This document shows, piece by piece, positions 1 to 15,147 of a stretch of 64,000 bases of DNA. The number at the start of each line of letters is the position of its first letter. The stretch's first letter is position 1. The DNA is taken from positions 1,541,001 to 1,605,000 of the forward strand of contig SEMN01000070.1 of assembly GCA_005408345.1 (NCBI GenBank). Reading direction: 5' to 3'. The position numbers and the translations under genes are program-made. This DNA comes from Macquaria australasica. Its lineage: Eukaryota > Chordata > Actinopteri > Centrarchiformes > Percichthyidae. The notes below the pieces were generated by a model. It did not search any database, was not told the DNA's origin, and worked only from the letters and a program-made list of their open reading frames with translations.

Positions 1-1
1 A

Positions 2-212
2 GGCGAGACTCTGGAGGACATGTCCTTATCGTCTGCCTCATCTCTAGACAGAGGCGACATCAGTGAAGAATTTCTAGATGACTTTGACAGTGTGGGAGAT
101 CTGCTCAGTGATGGAGACCTGCCTGACAACAGGAAAACTGACAGCACTGCTCAAACCCGCCTACACAGCTTTCTTAATGAGACTCTTGACTGGGACACTA
201 TGGATCTGGAAG
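2..212 (+). CDS. ccser2: ccser2 exon (first in window, 5' end cut off)
   Basis: Open frame with codons starting at base 2 and no in-frame stop up to the donor AAG|GTAAAA at 213. It codes about 70 residues rich in Ser, Asp and Glu (SLSSASSLDRGDISEEFLDD is typical), then a Trp/Asp motif, LDWDTMDLE. This corresponds to the SLSS...SED region of CCSER2 before the WDE block. The ATG at 20 is internal: the frame is open to the window edge and the family has several hundred residues before this point. The exon ends in phase 1, leaving one G. Confidence 0.85.
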
Positions 213-3200
213 GTAAAAACACTGAATTGAAAGGAAATTCAACAGTTATTTTGTGTTACATTTGTGTCAGTTGCTCAGCCCTGGGTTAATATATCTTCTA
301 CAGGGCATAAAGAAGAAAGCCCTATGCAGGACTCCCAGGGACCACTGGTATTGTCTCCAGAGCGAAGTAATGTCCTTCAGGCTTCATCTGTTGAGCTGTC
401 ACCCTCCAACAGCTCTGGTGGAACCTACATGTGGGATGAGGATGGTCTTGAGCCCTTTGGGGGGCCTGGGACACATCCAAGTGACAGCTATGATGACTCA
501 GAGCTCAACAGCATGGTGAGTACCATTTTCCAGCTTTGATGAATTTTGACATAAATGTGAACAATGCAAACAACAATGCAAAAAACACAACCTTTTTTAA
601 TTTGTCCTAAAATTGGGTCTTTCATAAAACTATTTTCACTTATTCCCACTGCTGTTTTGGGTTTCAGGGGAAAAAAATCTACAAGGAAATGGGTAACCAT
701 TTCAAATTCACTTGTATCAAGAAAATGACAGAATTCAAGAAAATTCTTCAGCAGCAAAAAAAATCATATTAACTGTATGTATGTGATAATATGAGATACT
801 AGCTTACTCAATTTGCAGTCTGCCATTTTATATTTTTAAGTTAACATTTATAAATATTCTGTTGATTGACAGAATGATTAATTGATAGTAAACCAGCTCA
901 TTATTTCAGCTGTTTTGAAATATAATTTCTCAGTTTTTTTTATTAAACTGATAAGGAAGTAAGCACTCTTGTTGTAGCGTCTGCCAACAAGCTCTCATGC
1001 TCTCCACTCCTTCTCGCTTTATGTCAACTGGCAGATTGCTCTGTAGTATATTACAGAAAGGGAAAGGGGTGGAGAGCAGCCAAAACCCTTTAGCGATGAT
1101 ACGGTTACTAAGCCTAAAAACTTTAGAGAACACTTAAAGCTGTTGCAGCTTTAACTGATTGATAGTTGGCAAAGAATAGGCTTGTGTGACTGAGAAGCCG
1201 GTTCATTTCCAAGTACAGTCTTTTTTTAACAGGGAGAGGGTTGAAAGAAATGTTAAGGTTATGACACCTTGAGAATGGTGTGATGCACATTATACAAATG
1301 GACTTCCTCTAACATTTCCATGTTTCCACTACAGACAAGAGTTCAACTATCAAACAGCCACAAAATGTAGGTCTAGAATAATATACATTTTTAAAAACCT
1401 AATGTACTTAATGTTAGCTCCAGGAGCCAAACCTAGATTACCCTCACACTGCACACTGACTGAATATATTTACTCTAACTGAAAATCCTTATAAAACATA
1501 CAGTGTGTCTACAGTCTATAGTCCTAAGTGATTCCATGGCTGTGATAAACCTTACATTTACATGCCCTGTAGTGTCACTATTATCCTATTATAAATCAAT
1601 TTATGGTATTTTTATCTATTAAAAATGGAAATATCCAGTATTATGCAACCTTAACGTCCTTCTCTTTGGTCTGTGATTAGAAAAGCTAAACTTTTTTAGA
1701 GTTGGTCCTTCAAAGCGTTTGACATGCTGTGTATAGTATAACACTGTCAGTGTGTAATTGAAAACAGTGGGTGTGTTTGGGAAGTAGGTATAAGTGCATC
1801 ATAATACATTTTGACATCAGAATAGAAAAGACTTGATAATCAAGTGTTAATTCAGGTCTTGTTTGTTGTGTCCTGAAGTTCAATTTCCCTTAATAGGGGG
1901 TTGACCTTATTCAGCTAATATACTTTGAAGCCATTATCAAGCACATACAATATACTGTACATGTAGGCTTTAGGCTAGCCTCCTGGTTACAACTGACACA
2001 CTGTACATGCCTTAGTCCATAAATCAGTTCCACTTTTAAATAACTCCACCTTCATTTTATAATTAGGGATTAAATGAGCAGAACAAAGGCTGAAAAGGAA
2101 AGCAACATTGTCTAGGGTTTTATGCCAGTTTCCTGACAAGGCCTCTCTCTCCATGAGAGGAATGCTGACCTGGCCACCAACTGTGTGTTAATTGCATCGC
2201 TGGCCTTGCTGTGGTTCTGTGTTCCTGTACTAAGGCACCTGATCTCAAGAATGCCTAAAGAGCTTAAAATGAGCTGGATTAGAAATTATATAAAAAGCTT
2301 TGTGTGTTTACTACTTACCATGTGATGTTGACACAAGCTTGGAGTCACTGAAATTAATGTGTTTATCTTACAATAATGGATCTGTAGCAACTACCAAAGC
2401 AATAAGAAAAGGAGGAGAGAGCCGTGTGTGTGTGTGTGTGTGTGTGTGCCCGTGCACATGCTCTGTCTGTATGTGTTCATTGCTGCTGTCAGTACAAGCA
2501 CACATGCCTTAGCCATGTGTACCTGATTAAGAGTCATTCAGCATGTCTTAAGGATTGTGTGTGTGTGTGTGTGCACTGGATTAGATCATGTGGGAGATTT
2601 GTTTGATATTGTTTGATATTTTCAAAAGGCAAAGTGTTATTGACATTCCATAATAGCAGACTGGAGACAATGGCTCAGAATATTGCTTGTGTATTTCGCC
2701 ATCTTGTGGTCCACCTAATTCTACGTACTTTATCATATATGTACACAATATTTTAGATAACAATGCTTAAATCTTTACAGAATTACATCATTAGAGAATA
2801 ATCAAAAATGGATTAGAGAATTTGATTAAATCCTAGAATAATCATATTCTACTGATTGTCCCACACAGGATCACAGAGAGTTCAGAAATACAAGATGCTC
2901 TTCACATGAATTGACTGCAGTTCTTCAGCAGAGCAGGCTATTATTATTGTACATGACAATATCATGTAATTTTGTAATTGAAATTACATAATAGTGCAAG
3001 ATTCTGTTTTATTCTGTTCTACCAGAATAAAACAGATGTGTGTCTCCTCTGAGTATAACTGGAGGCTGTTATTGCATCAGTGGCAGCCATCATTCCCACC
3101 CTTGGCCAATGCAACGAAACCCAACACCACTAGAAATCTGTGGAGAAATGATTGAATGCATGTTTGCGGCTTGTGTGTAACCTTCCTGTGAAATCATCTT

Positions 3201-5240
3201 TGAAACATCCGAAAATCTTCCCATTTCCTTATGTTGAATGGCTACCAGAGTAATCTTGAGTATGGTGACTTTACACCTCTCAGGATATCTCTATTCTTTC
3301 TGAGCATATGCAGTGTGGGCAGTAACGTCTCTTAGTGAGGTATCTCTGGTCAGAGAAGAAGGGAACAGTGATCATCCTTGCTGTAAGAGAGGGAAAGGTC
3401 TGATGATGGCTGCTGAGTGAGTGGGAGCTAGAGAGGAAAACAGGAGTAAAGAGGAAAAGGGTAGAACCAGAAAGAGAAAGAGAGAGACTTGGTGACTGAT
3501 TGCTCATGTGTGAAGATCAGCTCTATGGGGAATCTGCCTTTGAGATATTTAACTGAGCTATTTGATTAGAGGAAATGAGCCCACTTACTGTAATTGGATG
3601 CACTGAGCTCTCTCTATCCCACCCCCTTTTTCTGCTATTTCATTTCCATCTGTTTGTGTGTCTCTCTCTTACTCATTGTTCCCTTGTTCACTGAGTAAAT
3701 CATTCCTCATAATGAGCAGAAGAAACCCACAAATATAATCCTGTCACAAAGCAGAGTCTGTGTCCAAAATGATTAGTACTTAGTATTGATTTATCCTACA
3801 TAATCTATGTGGCCTGTAATGACAAAGTTGAGGCATTAAACGATGTATATCACAGTTTCTTAGTTAAAGCTTCTTTCTCGGTCTTGTCTCAGAAAGTAAA
3901 GCACGTGAAAAGCCTCCTGCTCTCAATTAGATGCTGGAGAAAAAGAAATACAGGGTCAGTCTTAGTTATATATATGTAAAAAGGCAAGGCATGTAATCAT
4001 GGCTCTAAGCAGAAAACAAAAGATGTTTATAGCATTTATGTAACCAAAACTCTGTCCCTGTGTTTGTTTCATGTTGGTATGAGAGAATGGATGACATATT
4101 CCTAGCAGGTTTATTTTGCCATACTGCAGTGGTGTGCTCAGTCCACTTGGAGGCACTGTGCACCCTTAAAACATCACAACTGTGCGCGTGCTTGCCGGTA
4201 TTCTTGGTTTGTGTGTCCCAGTATTTTTCTGGCTATATATGGTTCCATCTGCATTCTTATGCCACTGTGCAAAATCAAGGAGTGGGCTACCTGAGCTGAT
4301 AATAACATTCCCATGATGCACCATGCAGCTCAGTACAGTACCAGCTTTACAAAATTGGCATTGTGAAATGGAGGGCCACCTCTCATAGTGACTGTTAATG
4401 TTTCCCCATCCTCAGCGCAATTTATCATGCACTGCAACAGGGCACAATTTATATTTAAACGGTTTAAGTATTTTGGAGTACTTGAGATTAGTTATTTTGT
4501 TTTTTCAGGCAGCTCACAATCAATCATAAATGCATAGGATAAGGAGAAGAGCTGAAGCTGAAATAGTACGAATTCACACACTGATAGATACTTTCAGCTA
4601 TTTACATATTATTATACTTAATAACTATTTGCATCTTGGAGTTTCTCTTAGAAGAAATATATTTCCCTTGAAATTACAGCCCAGCGTCCCTCCTCACAGC
4701 GTGATGCCTCGCATGGAAAACGCCTGAATGTTTACCTTTTGCCTCTTACAATTCTGTCAGTTTTTATCCCTCATCTCTTGGATAGTTTTTTTTTGCCATA
4801 TTCATTATTTTAGCAGTTTTTTTGTTTCTCCTGTAGATGCCCCCCTCCCTCCCCTTTCGCTTTCTGTTTTTCAACCAAACTCCTGGTGGTTCTGTAATCC
4901 TTTCTTTTCTCCCTTTGCTTCCTCAAAGCTGCAGTTACCGCTGCCTCTTATCCCTAATTTATTTATTTAGCATCTAATTTTAGGCTTTTGTGGAGCCAGG
5001 TTGACACAGGTCAATTCATTACTGTTTAAATGAGTGAGGTGCTTAGGCCTTTTGTCTGCGGAGTGCTTAGCCATTTATGGAACATGCTGCCAGTGAACCG
5101 GCTATGCGGTTGCATTAATGAGGCTTATAGCTCACCTGCTTTTGTTTGTGTTGATTTTTAATTGACAGCAGCAGCCCTTTAAGGTAAACAATGTTTTGTG
5201 TACCTCTTTTGGTGCATACAGGGCTTTCAATAGAGACCAT

Positions 5241-5299
<59 letters not shown>

Positions 5300-8200
5300 G
5301 ACACAAGTTTTTGCTTGTGACGACTGTGGTCTGAGTCATTCTCAAAATTACATACTAGCTGATTGGCAAGATAAGAAAAGAAAAGAAAAATCACTTTTAC
5401 TGACAAGATTGGGTTGATTAAGTATAATCAGTTTATTGACTATATTTTACTTGCAGTCACACGATTGGCCATGACACTCACAGTCCACTCTAACATTTTG
5501 CTGTAGCTTTTTGTTGCTTAAATGTTAAACTAAATGTTTTACAGCAAAAATAAATGAGAACATTATAACTGAGCGTAATCTCAAACTATAGTTTCATTTT
5601 AGAGTGGATTTACGTATGAGTAACAAGAAGTTTAACAAAACAAAGAAGGCAGGTTTAACTTTCTTGAGACAGATGTTTTATTTTGGACTAAGACTTAACA
5701 ATCATCACCACAGTTAATTACTGGGAAAAGTGACACATGAATGGTTTTTGATTTTTTACGTCAAGTTGCTGATGCATAATACATATTACATACATATTGA
5801 TACTTATTACATACAATACATTATACAGTTCATGGGTCATACAGTAATATATGCCTTATACCCCTACCTGCACTGTACTGCACTGTAAATTACATTTCTA
5901 AGCAAATGTTAGCATTACATTGTATTGCATTTCATTATTAGCCTATTAATGTTACAGAAACTGAGTTTTCAGAAGACACTAATTTATACAGTAGATTGAT
6001 GTATTGCTCACTGTAGCCAGTACTGACATTTGAAGCCCTTTCAGATTTCATTTGTTGAATCTCTCTCCCCTTCATGTCCAATTCAACTTGCAGTATTCTC
6101 ATTTACATTTCATGCTCCTTATGATATTTTAAATTGTGCTGATGTAACTCAGTATCAAGTCTTTCATGTATAGTTGGTCTTTTCTTACTGATGATCCCCA
6201 GTGGTGCCAGCTCTGTCCATTTTGCTAAGGCTTGCGTGAAAGGAAAGCCAACTGACCTTTCCAGAGAGAGTGTTTAATATAGAGTATACTGCCAAATGTA
6301 TACAGATGGAATTAAAAAAGAAAGTTTGACAGGAGAGAAGGAGATCTATCTATTGTGGTTTAGTATTCTTTTGATTTTTTGTGCAAAAATATTATTTTTT
6401 CAACAGAGCTTTGGTTTGGCTTTATTTGCAACTATGGGATTTACATCATTGGCAAACACAGTTACTCTCTATACAGTTTTTCATTTTTTGTGCTGCGTTT
6501 TTGTATCGTACAGATGAAAACTACAAGGAAATAAAAAATATAAATAAAATGTATCAAGCATGAAGATCCCAACACCTCACTCTCTCAAAAGACAGTCATC
6601 CTTATATTCAAATTGAGCAGAGCGCTAATTGTATTCTGTTTATTTTTTCAAAGCGATAAACAACATAATTAAACTACTTACATTGTTAATAACAGTAACT
6701 ACACCTTACCACAAGTTAAACTTAAGAAACACATGCTTTTTAAACTGTGATCATCTTATGAAACAGTGCAATGTGTAAACAGCAGAGAAGCCTGAGTTGT
6801 TTGCTTGTTTGGCATTGAGTACAACTGGATTGTTGTGGTGATGCATCTCTAAGGTCAGTTTCTTTATGAGTAAGATTAGTTTTCTTTATGTCACTACATA
6901 TTTAGCTTTTTTTTGTCAACAATACGGACATCATAAGTACCAAACAAAATGGGAAAAAGATGAAGCTGGGAAAAACATACTGCTGATTTGAGGGTTCTCT
7001 AACTCTTATTTTTCTCTCCTCTGCAGCTGCCATCACTCATTAAACAATTTCACTCAGCGTGCCTCCGCCGCACTGCCTCTGTGTCTTTCTCTGAATGTTT
7101 GCCTGTGCGTAGAATAACCCAACAGAACTAGAAGGATGTTGCCATTTGTAGTAATATCCTTCTTTCCTTGTCAAATGTGGTGGAGGAAGTAATCAAACTT
7201 TAATCTAAATATTAGTACCAGCAGCAACAAGTGTCATGGAAGTCTCGGTGAAGTGGAGTGTGAACGAATACAGAAGCAGTGAAATTATTACCCTTTACTT
7301 TATTACTACTATAATTCTACAACCGCAACTTTCATTCACCTCAAATGAAGAGACAGGTTATTGTAATTTGACATAGGTTATAATTAGACACTAACTCTTA
7401 TTTGTAATTTCCCCTGCTTTGTAAGTATACTTTATCACATTGTAGTACGACACAGAGACTTCCCACGTGAGTTTCACAGTAAAGCTGCTTGGCTATTCAG
7501 GGGGCCATACAATAATACCTTCCCATTCCTGGAAGGCTTTTACTGTGAAACATCAACATCAACAAGTGTTGAGTTTCATTATCTGTGACTTACTATAAAG
7601 AAAAAAAAGTAGAATTGATCAGAATTAATTCGTGTTTGAAAGTTTGTTCTGTTAAGAGACACTCACAGCAATAGAGTGATGAAGATGGAATGACAGTGTT
7701 GTACCAAAGGAATTAATGCTGTAGAAGTACACAATTTGATGAATTTGCCATGTGAAACATTATACAGAAGTACAAATAATGTTGAGTTTTTTTCCTCCAC
7801 TTGTTTCAATATTTGAGACCTTGCCAGTACCCGTTTTTGTGTGGTATACTATTTTACTGTTGTCTATACTGTAGCTTACCTTCTCTTAAGCCCTCCCACT
7901 CTATACTGACAGGATGCCTATTTAAGCCAAAGTTGAAAGGGGAGAGAATAAAAGAAGAACAATTAATTCTTTTTTTTAATTAAGATTTTCTGGTATTCTG
8001 TATTTTTTAACTCCCACAACATACATTTCTCAAACACTCAGAGCTCACAGTAGAAACCTAATTATCCCTGTTATAGCCAATAAGACCAATAAAGCTTTTA
8101 CAGTGGGTGTACTAGATTAAGATTATCCTACATTTCACACATCTTACAATGGTTATATCCAGTAAGACTGACACTGATGGGCTTTTTGTTGAAAAACGGT

Positions 8201-8372
8201 CTTAGTTCAAAAGCTGCAAATGAGTCGGTTGAATGGATTGCAATGATATCCGTAAATGATTGGGGTAGAGGACATATCCTCCATCAAAACCACCAGCGAG
8301 TCCCAAGATATAGAGTATAAAGAATTATACTGTTAAATAGAGGTGCTAATGTCACACAAGAGACACATACTC

Positions 8373-8445
<73 letters not shown>

Positions 8446-11400
8446 CAACAGTAGCTGAGCACTTCTCCCCCAAACCCAGTCCATATCTATGTATCTATGC
8501 ATTATTTTGTAAAGTATTTGACCTTCAAAAAACTAATGATCCTAGAAATAGATATGTTTTATATTGATTTCTAGCCCTCCTCTCTGATAGAGTAGCTCAA
8601 CTGAGATTTCATTCGAAACTAATAGAAAAGTACTGGGTTGAAAAGAGCGGCTTACTTCATGTGAGACAAAAGAGAAAAGAAAGACATGTCTGAGAAGAGC
8701 AAGTACAGTCAGTCTAAAAACTTCTCCCGGGCACTTATTGATTTTACACTCTTACCTAACGCTAAAGTTTGTGGTGTTTTTGAAGTTGTTTGATTGAACT
8801 GAAAATGAGCTGCCTACTTTGCCTTTTTGGCTCATTGGGTGCCATGATGCTAATTTACATTCAACCCATGAAAAAACCCAATTTCTACCAGAGATTTCAA
8901 AAAGATACTCTCGAAGAAAGCAGTGGGTAGAATTAAGGTTTCTGTAATGAGCTTTTATTTCGCTTTGCAAGTCTGTTGTGCAGACACCCGGGTCATTTGA
9001 GGGTAAACTGTCAGAGTGAGAGAAAACTTTCCTAGTGATTTTGAAGGTTTTAATCAGTGTTTGATCCAGTCGTGTTTGTTGGAAAATGATGATGATGATG
9101 ATATGGTGGGAGCAGAAAGTGTGCAAGTATGTTGGAAGACCTTGCCTTGGCTGTTACGATTCTGAATGCTGCTCATGCCGCAGGGTTTGGATTGATGTCT
9201 AAGATAGATCAAAAATGCGCATGTCATGGGTCAAATTTATGTACTGCTACAAGTCAATTCATTATTCCCTTAGTGAGAACAAATACAACAGCTACAATTT
9301 AATTGGCTCAAAGCGGCTGTTCAGATGCAATTTATTAATAGTTCATAACAGCTATTGACTTCAACAGTCGAATCCGAAGGTCCACAACTCACTTGTAGCA
9401 GGTAGTGATGCTACATCTTGCTCAGCAACACTTCAGCAGAGCAAAATATTACGTAAATGCGCAGGACACACTGAATGTTCCTGCTGAACATTTGTTGTTG
9501 TGTAATTTCAGTTATTAACCTAAGCCCAGAGTGTGGTTTTCCCTCATTAATGACTACTTTGGACTGTGTGAAGACTTGTGGACCATAGTGGACGTAGACT
9601 TCATCCGATCCACCACTAACATGCGCGCACACACACAAACTCACTCCTCTACTAAGATTATCCAGATTTTTCAGTGCTGTAAGCTGTTGTGTCCTGCCAG
9701 TGTGAACTGTAATTTCCTCTGGAGCTACACACTGTAACAGAGACAGTCAATGAAAGGCGGGGACAGAGACAGAGAGTAGGTTGTGAATGTTGCTGGAATG
9801 AAGAAACAAAAAAAGAATGTATTATTGAGTAGTTTGGTGCTAATTTTATAGAATTGTTACTCTACATGGTACAATACAGTGCTGCAAGGATACAGGGTGG
9901 CTGTAATTAAAGGTGGTGGAGTGGGCTGGTGGTTCAATCCCTGGCTCCTCCTGTCCAGATATTGAAGCTTCCTTGAGCAAGACACTGAACCACAATTTAC
10001 TCCTGATTTGTGCAGTATGTGGGGAAAAAATGTAAGTAGCTTTGGACATAAGCGAGAAGAATGTAACTTGAATTTAACTCACAATGCAATACTATCACGA
10101 TACATATTACACAATGATAATGGTGTCACGATACAGGCGATTCTGCAATATGTCGGGAGCAAACATTTATGATACATCATTTTTTCTGTATCTGTAACTG
10201 AAGAGAAAGAGGCTGCTGATATGGCAAAATTAATTTTCAAACTCAGTGATTCATCACACTACATTTATTTACTGCCTTTATTTTAAGTTTAAGACAATTG
10301 TGATTAAATTATGTGAGAAAACACACATAGAGTCTCACAAGATGTCTACACTGGATGCATTTCAGGTTCATCCTTCTGACAGAACTGATACAATTTCATT
10401 TTTACCACTGCAGCTCTCTACACCGTGCAGGAGTTTGACCCATAGAGTCTTTTAGAGGCCTCTTTTTTTAACTTACACACCTACGTGTTTGATTTTGTAA
10501 TGAGCTGTGAGTTTTGTCAAACACCTCATAGTGCACATCAGTACTCTGGCTGAGCGAATACAGTGTAGACACTGATGGAGGACTCGCAGCTGTTGCTGTT
10601 CTGCTGCGTTTGTTGTGTGGCTGGTACTGCATACACAGGTGTCAGACAGCTGAAAAGTTCCAGACTTAAAATGTCTGGAGGGAAGGAAGCATGTACTTAT
10701 ACCTCAGTAATGTATCACAGCATTGCAATTTTGATGCCAGTATGTCGCTAACATTTCACCAGAACGGTGTGAGTGTAGAGCAGGGTGTTCCTGAAGAAGA
10801 GAGCAACCCTCCCAGTGAAACTACTCTGGTTAAATAAATGTTAAATGTGAAAAATTGAACATGATGTATTGCTTATCAAATATTTGCTCAAGCTCTTGTA
10901 TTAAAATCTTTGTATTCAGAAGGCTGGGGTTATAAGGTTAGAGAGAAGAGAGCAACAAGGTGGAATGGGAAAAGAGAGACTAAAATCTGGCAGAATAAGA
11001 CAGATGAGACAGGTTGATTTGTTCACGGACTCTTCAAACAACAAATATTCCACCCACATCTTGGTTGATAGCATTTTGAGGACTGCAGAAATATCTTTTG
11101 TTTATTCTATTTCCTTCATTATTCCTTCTTCATTAAGCCTGAAACACTGAGTACCAGTCAGTTTTCGTGCAACACATGAGATTTTCTTTAATGAGTAATT
11201 TTATGCTTGTGTCTTCTCGTCAAAGACCTGTCAATTTAGTGTCGTGAAGCACAAAATTGCCTTGAAAAATAAAGCTTTGAACTATTGATTCATTCCTTTG
11301 CTTTTGGGTATGCTTTGAATTATTTGGTAGACAGCAGCGCAGCAGTCAGACTAACTGCATATTCTGAGGCTGTTATGAGAAGTGTTTTTGTTGGGTTTTC

Positions 11401-14400
11401 AAAGTGTTCTGTATTTCATTCATAATTGAGTGATATTTTTCCAGAAGCCTGTTCTGTTATCTGTGTCTTGATGTATGGAATAATATGTTGTTGGAGCTGT
11501 TGATGAAAATAAATATTAATAACTACACAACATAGAAAATTAATGTACAAATGTCATAATGCAATTAAAAACACCATCCATAATAATTGCGATTACAGCA
11601 TGACATTCTATTCTATATAATGTCTCAGAAAGTATTTTTTTCACAAAGGTATTCATGGTGTGATTAGATTACATTACATTGTAGAGGTGTTATTATGTCC
11701 AATTCCTGTACATTTATGTAGCCACACAAATTGCATGGTAAAGAATGAATAAGAATAATATATCAGAAATTAAACCTTTTTGTGCTAAAATGTAAAGGTT
11801 TTTATACCTCATAATATATACTGGTGCATAGCAACAAAAAGCTGCTTTGGCGCTGTTGGCAGACATTGCTAACCATTAGCCATTTCAGGCTAATTGGAGT
11901 GGGAATTGGGTTTATGTACAAACAAACAATTTCAAAATGATGTGTCACACAAAAATATGCTTTCACAGGCAAAGACTGCATATGTGTGCTTTTGTGCATT
12001 GTGTCTTTTTTTTGTTTATTTCTGAACCTATGCAGAGTTACATGTATCGGGCCCCTGAGTTCTAGATATTTCTCTCCCAGCAGTTGGTCTTACAGAGCAA
12101 AAACACTTTTTTCCCAGAGGGAAAATGATATAATGACCCTAATACACTAATAATGTGCCTATAATGTACCTGTGATTTTCATGGTTTTCAGGATATCCTG
12201 AACAACCTGGACCCTCCGGGAACTGGAGAGTTGGACGATGATGACCTCATGCTGGATGTGGACCTCCGAGAGGATGGCTTGCATGGTCAGCACACACATA
12301 CACACACATAGACACACAGCACTTTATATAATTGCAGTTATCCTACACAGGATTTAAATTTGTGAGGTTATTCCATGGCCATGACAAATGCTTCAGTTTC
12401 ATTGGCTGGAGGTTGTCCATTATTTTCGTATAAGCGGACACCTCCAGCAAAACTGTTCTGATCATAATTGTAAATTAATGCATTACCAAGGTCTGAGCAT
12501 TCTATTTCCAGCAATATCCTTTTATGGCATATTATGGCTTGAATAAATTGAATCCTGCCTTGCCTTGGGTGAAGATTTGCCTCTGCAACATCCATTAAAA
12601 TCTTTTAATGGACACCTTGTTGTCTATTATATGCTGTTACTCTTTTAATATTTGGTTGCTGAAGAGTTATTAAATTACAGCTCCACCACTTCCACACAAC
12701 TGGCCTTGAACGACAGCTAGGCAGCTGACTTGGAGAAGTATTCAGCCAGCTGAAACAGAGCCTGTCTGGCTCTGTTTATATGAACAGATGCATGTGCAGG
12801 CTTAGTAGGAGCAGAGTTTGCATTTGATTGCCTTGACAACAGCAGTATGGTGTTGGCATGATTAGTTTAATAGCTTACTATTCCACATTACACCACCCAC
12901 TCCCATCTTGATATCATATCTGTTGAAGTCTCAGGAGTTTTCGCTGTCACCCATTTTCACTTTGTAAATGTAATCAATTACCAATCAGTAAAATGAGTTC
13001 TTTGTAGGTGTTAAAGCTAATCAGGTCACATTATTACCACATAATAGTGTTGACAACATTATTATGGATTCATCAGATAGTGTGTGTCACATAGCCTATG
13101 AGAGGAGGAAGGGAGAGGGAAAGAAGGGTTGAGGAATATTGACCTCACCTTTCATGAAATATAATGACTTATAGAATGTGAATTTTCCCTTTTCAGTCAT
13201 GAAGCCAGCCCTATCACAGTACCATTCATGGCTAATGTGTTTAATGCACTAGTTTGGTGTGGAATGACGCTGACAGGCTTGGTCTGTACAAACAAGCACC
13301 ACAAAATGCAATATGCAGAAGGCACGTATGCTTCCATGTGCACATACAAGCATATGGATAGGCACAATCACACGCACCCATGCACATATCTGTATGCACA
13401 CAGTTGCCAGTTTATTAGGTACACTTTGCAATGCAGTCTAACACAACAGCGGTGCAGTAAATCCTACCTTTATGAGGGCCGTAATGTTCAGCTTTTGTTG
13501 AAACTGTTTTAGAGAGGTGTTGATTAATCTTTATGGTCATTTTGGAGGCTGCAGATTATGGTGCTGTTGAATTGTAATTTGTCACTCAGAGAGATGTTTA
13601 CAATATTTAGTCTATCCTCACTGATATAAACTACAGCCTCCAAAATGACCATAAAGTTGAATCAACACCTCTCTAAAACAGCTTCAACAAAAACTGAGTA
13701 TTATATAAATACAGGCCTGTTGTATTAGACTGCATTACTTTTAGCTAGGTGTACATAATACACTTTCAACTGGGTATACATTACTGAGGCAGCTTTACAC
13801 CCCTGATATCATTCTTTAGTCTGCAAACAGTGATCTCCTGGTTTCTGAGAGACATGAGACAGAGAGAGAGAAGGAGAGGAATGCTCACTCTAGAGGAATG
13901 TGGTTTGGAGTGTCGTCCCTTCCTACTCCTTTTTGGGAAGCGGCCATATTTATAGCGCTCTATGTCATGGCTAGAGCTAGTGTCATGAGGCAGAGTGAAA
14001 GCAAGACAGGCTGAAGTGTCCAGTTAGACCCAGCCCACAGGGCAGGCCTTGAGACGTGGGATAGGAAATGGTGTTTCCTCCCTCCCAAAGACACACTGAC
14101 TCTGCCACAGAACAGGAAGAGGGGAAGTGGAGAAGAGGAGTAAAAAAAAAAAAAAAACAAGGGTCCCATGACAGGAGAGAGGCCCCAGCTTTTCTCCCTT
14201 GCCTGCCTCAGCTTGGACACAAACCAGTCACCTCAGCTGCTCTCTCACCACCAACACCACCACAGTCATCTCTCCCCAGTTCCAGTTCCTAGGGAGTTCC
14301 CAGAAAAACAAGACTGTCAACAAAGACAGAACCAGGCAGGGTGGGAGCTGGGTTGACTTTCTATCTCTGGCCCTTTAACTGCTCACCAGCTGACTGGACA

Positions 14401-14884
14401 CGGAGTCATTTCTCTTTACTCTCCGTCTCCGAGTTTCTCTCTGCCTTTATGGATTGTTTTTTCCAAGTTGGTCTATATTCTGGTTGTATTACTTTTTAGA
14501 GGACTTTTTCTGAGCTGAAAAGGATTGGGAGCGCTTAAGTTTCCTGGAATGTAAGAGTTCAGAATGAAACAGACTGTCTGCTCCTGTGCTATGTGGTGAC
14601 ACTCAGGGTAAAGTATTTTAACCACGACTACTGCATTCCTTGGATTGGGTCTTTCAACCTGCCAATATTTCTTTATCTCTCTTCTTCTTTATCTCTTTCT
14701 CCCTTTTCTCTCAGTCCAAAGACTATTTGGCATATAGAAAGTCAAGGGTCCTTTTGATTTCCTGGGGGTCGCGCTCTGTTAGCTGTCAATTTTGTTGTGG
14801 CCATGGTTCATTTCACAACTATATGCTATTGAGTGTTGCCAAATACTGTGTCCTTTTACCTCCTTGGAAATGAAATGGCCTTTC

Positions 14885-14943
<59 letters not shown>

Positions 14944-15097
14944 ATTTGGTGGTGGAGACAGTTGAGAGAAATAGAGAATGAGATGGATCAGATCCTGATT
15001 TATATGCAGATATTCTAGAATAGAGTATTTGAAATATACACAGCAGTATTTATTACCACAAGATATGACATATTGACTCATTGTCTTGCATTTTGTG

Positions 15098-15147
<50 letters not shown>

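Larger units (their letters stand above)
516..12191 (+). other. large ccser2 intron (11.7 kb)
   Basis: Runs from donor GTGAGT at 516 to the acceptor ending TTTTCAG at 12191. Mostly AT-rich unique-looking sequence. It contains TG/CA microsatellites at 2424-2448, 5245-5299 and 8376-8444, a (GAT)n run near 9086-9102 and a SINE remnant at 9890-10070. No other exon is supported. The 124-residue minus-strand reading frame at 8752-9126 has no recognisable domain and I treat it as chance. Confidence 0.8.

Noticed and set aside
5115..5417. Cys/Val- and Thr/His-repeat reading frames over microsatellites
   Set aside because: These are translations of (CA)n/(TG)n tracts, not proteins. The same applies at 8284-8567, 14779-15311, 22050-22509 and 24973-25195.
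8752..9126. 124-residue minus-strand reading frame
   Set aside because: No recognisable domain, low-complexity start from a (GAT)n repeat, and it lies within an intron on the opposite strand.
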